From Algoriphagus faecimaris (GTDB lineage: Bacteria; Bacteroidota; Bacteroidia; Cytophagales; Cyclobacteriaceae), in NCBI RefSeq assembly GCF_900101705.1, contig NZ_FNAC01000025.1, forward strand, positions 1-64,000: a DNA stretch of 64,000 nucleotides. Reading direction: 5' to 3'. The first letter of the stretch is position 1. Every line of letters begins with the position of its first letter. Below, one piece after another: positions 1-8,200 of this stretch. A program made the translations under genes and the position numbers. The notes below the pieces were generated by a model. It was given only the letters and a program-made list of their open reading frames with translations, was not told the DNA's origin and did not search any database.

Positions 1-1
1 A

Positions 2-226
2 CAGGCATTCGATTCGGTCACCAGAGAAATCGTCATGGATATCATAGACGACCGCTTCGGAGAATCATCAACGATAGTTTCCTCCCAGATACCCGTATCT
101 GCATGGTATGACCTTATCGGAGAAGGCACCATAGCCGATGCAATATTGGACAGGCTGGTAAACTCATCCCATCGATTAGATCTGAAAGGAGAATCTTTAA
201 GGAAAGGAATCTTGAAAAACGAATAA
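2..226 (+). CDS. istB: IS21 transposition helper ATPase IstB, C-terminal fragment
   Basis: The open frame runs in from the left edge of the window, so only the last 74 residues are seen. The segment around IIDDRFGESSTIVSSQIPVS, followed by WYDLIGEGTIADAILDRL and HRLDLKGESLRK, matches the conserved C-terminal part of IstB, the AAA+ helper that works with the IstA transposase. The internal ATG at 35 is not the true start, because the frame is open to base 2 and reads QAFDSVTREIVMDI before it. The gene ends about 30 bases before the terminal repeats, the usual IS21 order (istA, istB, right end). Nothing suggests that it is broken. Confidence 0.85.
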   Translation, partial: QAFDSVTREIVMDIIDDRFGESSTIVSSQIPVSAWYDLIGEGTIADAILDRLVNSSHRLDLKGESLRKGILKNE

Positions 227-251
227 AAATTAACCTAATTTAAATGATCTT

Positions 252-1976
252 TCAAAGTGGCACGGTTTGACCGAAATGACTGGCATGGTCAGACCGAAAT
301 ATCCAATCCATACATGGTGTTTTTTTTACTTCTCCCTGTTTACAGTTGTTGAAAGCTTGGCTAATTATTTGGAGTATGCCGCTCCCTGGAGAATGGGTAT
401 TATTTTTTGAGCACTTATAGTTAGTAAGGTCGTCCAGTGTAAATGATCCAATCTTTAAGATTGAGTCCAATGGATCTTCATCAAAAATAATGATCTCTTT
501 TGAGGATTTACCTGACAGCGCTCTCTCGTGGGTTGTAAGAATGTTATCCTTCGTATTAGATCTTAGTAGTTTGTTTGATTTTAGATATTTTTTTGCCAAC
601 TCACAATCCGAGATATGATATTTATCCTTCTTGTTTGAAGCTATATCTCTGAGTGTGATAGTTGCCCCTTGAAAATCACCTCTATCGTATTTTTTTCTTA
701 GCTCTTCATTAAGGGAGTGATTTTGAAATTGAGGAAGCTCCATTGAAGTTGAGGTTTCGCCAATCATTTGTGCTGATAATTCATCCTTTAATGCGTTGGT
801 AGGACAAGCAATTAACACATCGTTTAGAGCTGTTAATTCCTTACTTTTTCCAAGTCCTGTGTGAGTTTTTAGTATGTAAATACCAGGGCCAGATTCATTT
901 GACATGAACTTTTGGATAAATTCCTTTTGCTTTAGTTCTGCCTCTTCAATGGAAATTTTTTGTGGTGTAAATAAGGTTTTTATAAATCCTTTCTTACGCC
1001 TTGCTAATTTTGTTATGTCTCCCAGTTGATGATCTTCAGGGTATTTAGAAAACGACGACAAGCTTTCAGGAAAATACTTCATTTTATTGCAATATGGAAT
1101 TGCCTGAAGGTTGTTTTGGGTATAATTTGTTTTACCTGCTTCATTATGAGCAAGCATGATGTCTTTCATAAATTTCATCCCTCCTTTAAACCAATGTAGG
1201 TTTGTAGCGAGGCCAAATATCTCTTTATGTCCTAACCATTCCCCATTAATAAAATCTGCCAAGATCTTTACTTTCGATTCAAGCCCTCTCCAATCCGGAT
1301 TTTCAAAATTCTTGTTGATCATGAATTGTTCTAAAGCAATTTCATCGGGCGGAATGTGGTAAGACTTGGGCTTGGCTCCTTGCTTTTCCCGTGCCTTTAA
1401 AGACCTGTTAATTTTTCGATAATTTCCTTTACCATTTGCTAAGTGGTGTATATCTGTCCTTTGGTAAATGTCTTTGGTTGAGTGGAGTCTGTTATTTAGA
1501 ATTCTGGACTCCTTGCCTCCAAGGAACATCCTTGACAGATCTTTACATCTTTCATCTGCCTCTGGAAAAATCTCTAAAAGATACTTGATGAAATTCTTAG
1601 CGCCCTCGGGTTCAGTTATACTGGTGGTTAAAATAAATACCAGTCTAAACTTTCTCAGTGCGGGTGTGTCGCTGAAGGTGTGGTAAATGATATTTGGAAT
1701 TAGGTTTATCTCTTCGCAACGGCTTATGACAACTTCTGGTAAAATTCCAGTGTCGAAATCTAAACCAAAAACTTGCTGACTTTGCCAGTTTTTGGTTTTT
1801 CTTGAACCTGGCATTATTCCACCGGTCCAAGTCCATGAATAAGGTGGTGAAAGGAGTTTTGAAAATTCTTCAAGGGAATTCAATTCTTCTATTTCGAACT
1901 GATCATTCATTTCTGCCATTTGTGATTTGGTAGCCTTGACAGAGAAATTTTTCTTGTAAAATTGTAATTTAAACAT
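252..1976 (-). CDS. Primase/helicase-like replication protein, 3' end replaced by IS21
   Basis: This is a 574-residue frame. Residues about 65-165 (VFGLDFDTG, then IIYHTFSDTP and KFRLVFIL) look like the primase-polymerase type domain found at the front of replication proteins of mobile elements. From about residue 360 a P-loop-like segment THTGLGKS and then IACPTNAL appear, with IIIFDEDPLD as a DEAD-like Walker B near residue 500, so a helicase module follows. The last 15 or so residues (FRSDHASHFGQTVPL) are translated from the IS21 terminal repeats, so the native C-terminus has been lost. The ATG at 1976 is clear. Primase and helicase assignments rest on motif shape only. The product is probably non-functional. 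Confidence 0.55.
   Translation of the reverse strand: MFKLQFYKKNFSVKATKSQMAEMNDQFEIEELNSLEEFSKLLSPPYSWTWTGGIMPGSRKTKNWQSQQVFGLDFDTGILPEVVISRCEEINLIPNIIYHTFSDTPALRKFRLVFILTTSITEPEGAKNFIKYLLEIFPEADERCKDLSRMFLGGKESRILNNRLHSTKDIYQRTDIHHLANGKGNYRKINRSLKAREKQGAKPKSYHIPPDEIALEQFMINKNFENPDWRGLESKVKILADFINGEWLGHKEIFGLATNLHWFKGGMKFMKDIMLAHNEAGKTNYTQNNLQAIPYCNKMKYFPESLSSFSKYPEDHQLGDITKLARRKKGFIKTLFTPQKISIEEAELKQKEFIQKFMSNESGPGIYILKTHTGLGKSKELTALNDVLIACPTNALKDELSAQMIGETSTSMELPQFQNHSLNEELRKKYDRGDFQGATITLRDIASNKKDKYHISDCELAKKYLKSNKLLRSNTKDNILTTHERALSGKSSKEIIIFDEDPLDSILKIGSFTLDDLTNYKCSKNNTHSPGSGILQIISQAFNNCKQGEVKKTPCMDWIFRSDHASHFGQTVPL
259..300. repeat. Paired IS21 terminal repeats
   Basis: Two 19-base copies, GGCACGGTTTGACCGAAAT at 259-277 and GGCATGGTCAGACCGAAAT at 282-300, match at 16 of 19 positions with a 23-base period. 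IS21-family ends carry such repeats as transposase-binding sites. They also supply the last codons of the truncated minus-strand gene. Confidence 0.7.
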
Positions 1977-2817
1977 GGTTCTTGTGATTTAATTTTTCCT
2001 GAATTTTCGAAAACAGGAAGTGGAAAGCAAGAGACCGGGGTGTGGATGTTGTTTGTTAAGTACGGTTTTTAAAGTGTGAGTTTTATGGTTAATCTACAGA
2101 TAATCAATGGTGTGCGGAATAATTATCAAATAGTAAAAGAAGCGTAACTTGAAGAAAGTTTTTTGGTAACGCCTGGTCATAAAATGCCAATTTCTGAAAA
2201 TCCTATAGTGGTATACTATAGGTTTTTCAAGAATTAGCACTTTTCTACCTGTTCCTTCAGGAGCTGCATTCCTTAGTGGAAGGTCGCTGAGGTGCTGCTT
2301 ATTGATACTGGTGTATTAAAGTCCCGTCAACTTGAAGCTATGGACTCTTCAATTCCTTTCACTTTCTTTCTATTTCCTGATATACAGCACAAAAAATATT
2401 TTTAACATACTGTAAATCAAGTTTTTGGTGATTTTGGAAGTTTCGGTAAAAACTCCATAACGGAATGGTTTGGTGAGGTTGTTACTGAGATTGTGAATAC
2501 TACATTTCTCAAGGACCGGTATTTATCAATCCTCTGGAAACATCCTTTTAAGCAAGAAACCTTTTTTCAGATGAGATATGCCATCTTATTAAAAGGAGTA
2601 TTTGCCACGGGCTCAGTGGCTCTATCCTTTAATTTAGTGAGCTTCTTCATAAAGACATGGAGTATTTTAGATTTCGGTATGGGTATAATTTATTCGAAAA
2701 CAGATATTATTTGGTAAAATATAATTTAAACAAATAAAAATTTAAAAAAATGTATAAATATTTGAAAATATTCTGATTATTGATCAAATTACTTCCTCAA
2801 ACAAAAATAATTTCGCT
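1977..2817. other. Intergenic stretch without a supported gene
   Basis: No frame here has convincing coding character. A 74-codon plus-strand frame at 2493-2717 has no recognisable motif. The only structure seen is the short inverted repeat at 2202-2222. The sequence is AT-rich just before the GNAT-like gene and may hold its promoter, but no clear match to the Bacteroidota consensus was found. Confidence 0.5.
2202..2227. terminator. Small hairpin followed by T-run
   Basis: CCTATAGT at 2202-2209 and ACTATAGG at 2215-2222 form a perfect 8-bp stem with a 5-base loop, followed by five T on the plus strand and preceded by an A-run. It could be a weak terminator or an operator. No gene ends just upstream of it on the plus strand. 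Confidence 0.3.
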
Positions 2818-3507
2818 ATGAGATCAGGAAGCTTTTATTTCAATTATCAGTTCAATTCAAATTCAACCTTTGATCGTTCTGAAAGATATATCAACCAAGT
2901 CACTTTGATTCTTTACTTCTTGGATCATAGTGAAGGAGCCTCCGATGAACCTATCAAGATGGGAGAAGTAATTTTTGACAGGGTTTTTGCTGATTACATA
3001 ATTGAAGATGAAAAGTTTACAGTCTTTGAGATTTTTGATGAGGATTCCGATTTCTATGCTACCGATGGATTCAAAATAACAAATGGGTATGAATACCATG
3101 AATCGCTCACCAAGAGGTGGACTGATTTAGGGCATCGGCGTAATAATTTCATTTACATTTATGATTTTTGGCTTAAGCCCGAATTTCGAGGTAAAAAAAT
3201 AATGCTTAAGGCAATATTAGATCTGATAAATCAATTTCGACAAGGTATAGATCTTATTGTTATTTTGAACAAGCCATTAATATTAAGTGAAATTTTAAAG
3301 AGCCCAATAATTTTTCATTACAAAGATAAGATGCCAGAGAAAAAGTACAGTAAAGTTCTTTCAAAACAAAAAATGTCGAAATACTTGTGTGGTATTGGTT
3401 TTGAAAAGATTAGAGGATTCCGAGATCTCATGTTTCTTAATCCTAACGAATTTAATGACGAGGTTGATACGGAATATGAACTGGATAATCGAATCGAGAT
3501 ACCCTGA
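2818..3507 (+). CDS. GNAT-like acetyltransferase, divergent
   Basis: The 229-residue protein has no signal peptide. Residues about 115-160 (FIYIYDFWLKPEFRGKKIML, then LDLINQF and DLIVIL) resemble the acetyl-CoA binding strand-helix of GNAT acyltransferases, where the motif is Q/RxxGxG/A. Here it reads FRGKKI. Near residue 195 KYLCGIGFEKI resembles the usual GFE strand close to the GNAT C-terminus. The N-terminal 100 residues have no match that I recognise. The acceptor cannot be guessed. The gene stands alone between an AT-rich leader and a palindromic region. The GNAT call is inference from motif shape. Confidence 0.5.
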   Translation: MRSGSFYFNYQFNSNSTFDRSERYINQVTLILYFLDHSEGASDEPIKMGEVIFDRVFADYIIEDEKFTVFEIFDEDSDFYATDGFKITNGYEYHESLTKRWTDLGHRRNNFIYIYDFWLKPEFRGKKIMLKAILDLINQFRQGIDLIVILNKPLILSEILKSPIIFHYKDKMPEKKYSKVLSKQKMSKYLCGIGFEKIRGFRDLMFLNPNEFNDEVDTEYELDNRIEIP

Positions 3508-3608
3508 GATCATTTTGAGAATTTAAATCACAGATACTAATAGAAAAAAATTAGAGAAAAAAAAATTACACCCCCCGGCTTCATAGCCATGTCAACGTAT
3601 ACCCCCCC

Positions 3609-3649
3609 ATGTTTTGGTTAGGAAAGTCCTTTCCGAATAGTCAAAACAT
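3609..3649. promoter_or_regulatory. Nested palindrome before the 3664 gene
   Basis: Outer arms ATGTTTTG (3609-3616) and CAAAACAT (3642-3649) enclose inner arms GGAAAG (3621-3626) and CTTTCC (3629-3634). The structure ends 14 bases before the ATG of the next gene. Two C-runs lie just upstream. It could be an operator or a leader hairpin covering the ribosome entry site. Confidence 0.4.
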
Positions 3650-3663
3650 AATGTAAATCGTTC

Positions 3664-4185
3664 ATGGATTTAAAATTAGAAGAGCTCTATGATGAAGCAG
3701 CTCAATTGGGTGTTATCCTTTACAATTATTTTGGACCTGAGGATCCTCGTTTTCAGTTAGTTGAATGTCTTGTTAAAAGTAAAAGATCATTAAGTCAGAG
3801 AAAATGCAAGAAAAGGATTCTTAATGACTTGTGTCAGAAACTTGAGATTAATGGCCTTGAATTAAATCAAGAGCTAAAAGGGATTCTTTGTACTGTGGGA
3901 TCAATAATCAAGGTTTCCGATAGGGTTGTTGAAGAGTCAGCCTTTGGTTTCGAAATGCCTGTCACCAGCGCTTTGATGTTAAAGAGAGAAAACGAAAAGG
4001 GTTTCTTTTTCATCAATCCAAAGGATAACGTTTGGGTGGAAAATACAGAGCTTATTCATGTGAAGGTTTTTCCTAAAGTCTTCCCAGGAAATTTCTTTCA
4101 CATTAGCCAAAAGATGGTTAGAGTGACTTCCGTGGAATACCTGCTTCTATACTATATTTCAAAAGTTAACGGAGTTAGATTTTAA
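3664..4185 (+). CDS. Hypothetical protein, 173 residues
   Basis: I do not recognise a family. The product is a soluble, mixed alpha/beta protein with no signal peptide or membrane segment. The first 65 residues are helical and charged (MDLKLEELYDEAAQLGVILY, then KSKRSLSQRKCKKRIL). The second half is rich in strands and aromatic residues. The ATG is preceded by a nested palindrome and the stop is followed within 5 bases by a strong bidirectional terminator, so the gene is a single transcription unit. It lies between mobile-element remnants and the secretion genes and could be cargo. Confidence 0.5.
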   Translation: MDLKLEELYDEAAQLGVILYNYFGPEDPRFQLVECLVKSKRSLSQRKCKKRILNDLCQKLEINGLELNQELKGILCTVGSIIKVSDRVVEESAFGFEMPVTSALMLKRENEKGFFFINPKDNVWVENTELIHVKVFPKVFPGNFFHISQKMVRVTSVEYLLLYYISKVNGVRF

Positions 4186-4189
4186 GAGA

Positions 4190-4225
4190 ATGCCTCCCCA
4201 AACTGGTAAGGGAGGCATTTTTTTT
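4190..4225. terminator. Bidirectional terminator
   Basis: ATGCCTCCC (4190-4198) pairs with GGGAGGCAT (4210-4218) over 9 bp with an 11-base loop, followed by a run of eight T. It sits between the plus-strand gene ending at 4185 and the minus-strand PorP/SprF gene ending at 4244. Confidence 0.8.
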
Positions 4226-4243
4226 AGCTTCTCAGTCTATCAT

Positions 4244-5269
4244 TTACATCATAAAATCAAAGCATTTTAGCAATCGGCTTCTTTGGTTTCGATAGCGAGG
4301 ATCTCCCATGAAGAATTGATATCGTACTGAGATTTCGTGGGCTCCTTTGGTCTGAACGCCAATATTGGACAGCATAAAATCATAGCTGTATCCTATGACC
4401 ATTCCTGTGTCTAACTTAAGCCCTACCATGAGAATAATGGAGTCTTGGTTAGGCATCCCTCTAAGGCCGGGAATACCCCTATAGCTCATCCCTGTGATCA
4501 GTGATCGGTAGAGCAATTGGCTTCCGATATCAATTTGTCTAAATGGGCCCTGCTGTTTGTAATTGGCCATGATGGAAGCCGTATTGTCAAACTTGGAACC
4601 GAAATAGGTGTTGGCCCCTAAAGGAAAGTTCCAGCCTCCGTGAATACTCCACTTAATGGGAAGAAAGCCAAAATCATCATCAGGGAAAAAACTCAAACCA
4701 GGTTCGTTCACATGATGAAATGAAGAGCCTAACCAGAGGTATTCTGTCGTTAGCAAGCCTCCGAAAGAGATATCCAGATAATTGTAGGGTTCAAAGTCAG
4801 GGATTTGGTCAATACTCGTGGGATTAATACTCCGTGTAAACAGATCTACTTGGTCGCCAAAAACGATATTATCCAAAGCTGCACTTCTGCGGACAAAAGC
4901 AGCTTGAGTACCCATTCTGAAGTTTACTTTTTCGGATAATTTGAGATTATAAGCGTAAAAGAAAGAAACGTCCGATGTGACTATTTTGTAATTGGTTTCA
5001 TGAAAGCTGTTTACAGCCACTCCAAAACCACTTCTTAGATCAAAGCTGTAGTGATCAAAATAGGCAGAATAGGAATTGAAGTCGTGGGCTAAACCCGGCC
5101 ATTGCTTTCGATAATTCAGCCCTACCCGTGACAATTCTGTGCTTCCCGTCAGTGCCGGGTTAAGATAAAGAGGAGCAGCATAGAATTGGGAATAGTGGAA
5201 ATCCTGAGCGTAACCCATTCCTACTGAAATGAAAACCAATAAGCAGAAAAGTAATTTTTTTAGTCTCAT
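4244..5269 (-). CDS. PorP/SprF family type IX secretion membrane protein
   Basis: The 341-residue protein has a signal peptide (MRLKKLLFCLLVFISVGMGY, cleaved near AQDFHYSQF). The mature start DFHYSQFYAAPLYLNPALTG is the signature of the PorP/SprF family, outer-membrane beta-barrels that work with the type IX secretion system and gliding. The barrel runs to the C-terminus (EISVRYQFFM). Its ATG overlaps the stop of the upstream 1643-residue surface protein by 4 bases (ATGA). This is the usual pairing in which a PorP/SprF protein anchors or helps export the neighbouring substrate with a type B C-terminal domain. The length is normal for the family. Confidence 0.9.
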   Translation of the reverse strand: MRLKKLLFCLLVFISVGMGYAQDFHYSQFYAAPLYLNPALTGSTELSRVGLNYRKQWPGLAHDFNSYSAYFDHYSFDLRSGFGVAVNSFHETNYKIVTSDVSFFYAYNLKLSEKVNFRMGTQAAFVRRSAALDNIVFGDQVDLFTRSINPTSIDQIPDFEPYNYLDISFGGLLTTEYLWLGSSFHHVNEPGLSFFPDDDFGFLPIKWSIHGGWNFPLGANTYFGSKFDNTASIMANYKQQGPFRQIDIGSQLLYRSLITGMSYRGIPGLRGMPNQDSIILMVGLKLDTGMVIGYSYDFMLSNIGVQTKGAHEISVRYQFFMGDPRYRNQRSRLLKCFDFMM

Positions 5270-8200
5270 TTTAATAAAAGGAATAGGTCGGTTACAGTTT
5301 GGGTTCTCCCGTCCAAGGTTTTGAATCTGAGTTTGTAGACGTAGTTTCCTGGAGTTCCTATGGTGTTATTCACTTTTCCGTCCCAGCCTACAGCTGACAA
5401 GTCATCGGTATAATAAATAGTCTCTCCCCATTTGTTTAATACCCAAAATTCCAGAGACTCAATATTTATGAATCGGGGGAAGAAATAATCATTAATGCCA
5501 TCCCCATTGGGAGTAAATGCATCTGGAATGACCAGGTAATAATCCAAAACACTCACCTCTTTGGTGATGGAAACGCTGCATCCAAAAATATCAGTAACGG
5601 TTAATGTTACTTCATAATCTCCCTCAGCGGCATATTTATGAATAGGATTTTCCTCAAAAGACTGATTTCCATCTCCAAAGTCCCAATGATATGCTGCAAT
5701 TTGTCCGAAAGACCTGTTCCAAAATTGAATTTCAAAATTTACCAGATAAGAATTGTACTGATCAAAGGTGGCAGATTCAATTTCAGCTTCTGGGATTACT
5801 TCCAAATCCTTTACTTCAAATGACTGGGAGCTCGTACATCCATTTCCATCAAGGACATTGACATTATAAAGTCCAGGTTGATCAGTAGTCATGGTTCGTT
5901 GATCCGAAGAGATATTTCCTCCTGACCATGAAATGCTGTAAGGCGCCACTCCACCAGAAATCGTGATTTTGATTTCTTCAGAAATGGATCTGGGTTCACA
6001 TTGGATATTGGTGTTTTGGAAGGCTGTAATGGCCAAGGTAGGAGGCCTTTTGACTTCAAAGACCTGATTTATGGTACAAGAGCTTGCATCACTTATTTCT
6101 ACGGCATATTGGCCGGAGGTAATGCCAGTTAAAACCTCATCGGTCGATCCATTACTCCATTTAATCGAATAGGGGGGAGTTCCTCCCTTTATTCCAAGCC
6201 TGATTTCGCCGCTGGAGGTATTATCACAATCCAATGCGTCAGTTATTTGTGGTTCGATCTCAAGTAATGCAGGCTCTACAATATTGAACTCACTTCTTAT
6301 TTCACAAGCTGTCTCATCTATGATAGTTACTCCATAGGTTCCTGAAGACAAATTAAAAAGCTGCTCCAGTTCTCTTCCATCATCCCATCTTATGGTGTAG
6401 GCACCTACTCCTCCTTGTAAATTGAGTTTGATGGATCCATCATTTTCTCCGAAACAAGATATTTGCCTTACATCAGGATCTACCCTAAATAGCGGAGCAT
6501 CTTCAATCGTGATGGTTTGAGATCGAATACATCCACTTTGATCAGAAACTGTTAAGGTGTAGTCACCAGGACCAAGATTGTCAAATGAGCTTTGTGCCGA
6601 GCCAAAAGTCCACTGAATGGTATAAGGAGGAAAGCCACCGCTTACATTTAAATCCAATGACCCGTCGTTTGCACCGTAACAGCTAATGTCAGTTTTGGAG
6701 AAATCTATAAACAAAGCCGCATCAGGTTCAGTGATTGTAATGGACGGTGGAGTGAGCGTACATCCATTCACATCTCTGATGGTAGCTTGATATTCTCCTG
6801 CTGGGAGCAGGGATAGTATCGATCCGGATTTCGGAAAATCAACCCCGTCTTTCTTCCAAGATACTGTGTAAGGCTGAGCATTCACTCCGCCAGCAATGTC
6901 AAGCACTATTTCTCCGCTTTCATCACCTGCGCAAAGTACATCAGTTTTTGAAGCCAAAGTTGCAGTCAGTGGAGCGGGTTCATTTAGGGTATAGGTACGA
7001 GTTTCCACACAACCGAATTCATCCTTTATGGTAGCTGTGTAAGTTCCTGGAGCTAAGTTTTCTATCGATTCTGAGCTTGACGAAAAACCATTTGGACCAG
7101 TCCAATCGATATCATATTGACCATTGCCTCCGGAGATAGCCAGTTTTATACTTCCATCATTGGCTCCATGGCAACTGATCTGAAATCCATTGTAATCAGG
7201 GATTGTAGCCTGTATTGTTATATCAGGGTTTACTGTAATGGTATAGACTCTTGGTGTTCCTGAACAACTCCCCGCAGTATTTGTATTCACCAGTACTTCA
7301 AATCGGATTTCTATTGGAGCATTGGTCGGGTTTTCTAAAGTCATTGCAGGAATTTCGGGTCCTGTTCCTGAGGTACTGCTAAGTCCAGTAACTTGAGGGC
7401 TCGCTGTCCATGAAAAAGTGGCTCCGGTAACGTCTGAGCTTAGGGTTACTGCCTGAGAGGTACTTCCTGTGCAAAGTATTTGATCAGGTACTGAAAAATT
7501 AATGGAAGGAGAAGGGGCCACTTTAACCAGAAGCTCAAAAGGATCACCTGTACAATCTCCTAACTTAGGTGTAATGAGGTATCGTACTGCTTGAAGTTGA
7601 TTGCTGGTGTTAACCAGTTGCTGGGAAATAGCACTGGATGGGGTTGAACTTTCAGAAGCCCCTTGAATTTCGTTGGGTGAAGTTTCATCCCATGTAAACG
7701 TAGTGCCGGTAATAAATCCATTGGGTTGAAAATTGAAACTTTCACCACTGCAAATCTCCAATTCTTCGTTTTGATAATCAGGGATTGGGTTTACTTTGAT
7801 GATATATTGAACAGGGACTACCGCACAGTTTCCCTGTGAGGCATTGCTGATTTCAGCAGTATAGATTACTTCAATTGGGGTACTGCCCGTATTCACCAAA
7901 GTTTGAGCAGGAATAGTATTACTGCCATTTGCATCAGCTCCAGTGACTCCGTTAGCCTGTGCAGTCCACGTAATGGTTTCCCCCGCTGGGTTTGAAGTGA
8001 TGGTAACGGGAAGCGTCGATTCTCCCGAACAAATCTCTTGGTTAGGCTGATCAAAAGAAATCGTTGGAGCAGGTGTGACCGTTACCTGAATTTCATCGAC
8101 TTCCTGGCATCCGGTATCCGTATCTGTGACGGTGGCAGTGTAAACTGTGGTGATGCTTGGTTTTACAGTTGGGGTAAAAGTGCCTTGATCTGTAATTGCT

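Larger units (their letters stand above)
1..306. mobile_element. Right end of an IS21-family insertion sequence
   Basis: The first 226 bases encode the tail of an IstB-type helper ATPase, and the next 80 bases carry two 19-base direct repeats ending in GACCGAAAT. Multiple terminal repeats of this kind are a hallmark of IS21-family ends. The rest of the element, including the istA transposase, lies to the left of the window. The outer edge cannot be fixed exactly without the other end; it probably falls between positions 300 and 312. The element has landed inside the primase/helicase gene read on the minus strand. Confidence 0.75.

Noticed and set aside
2493-2717. Plus-strand 74-codon frame
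   Set aside because: No motif and weak coding character; left as non-coding.
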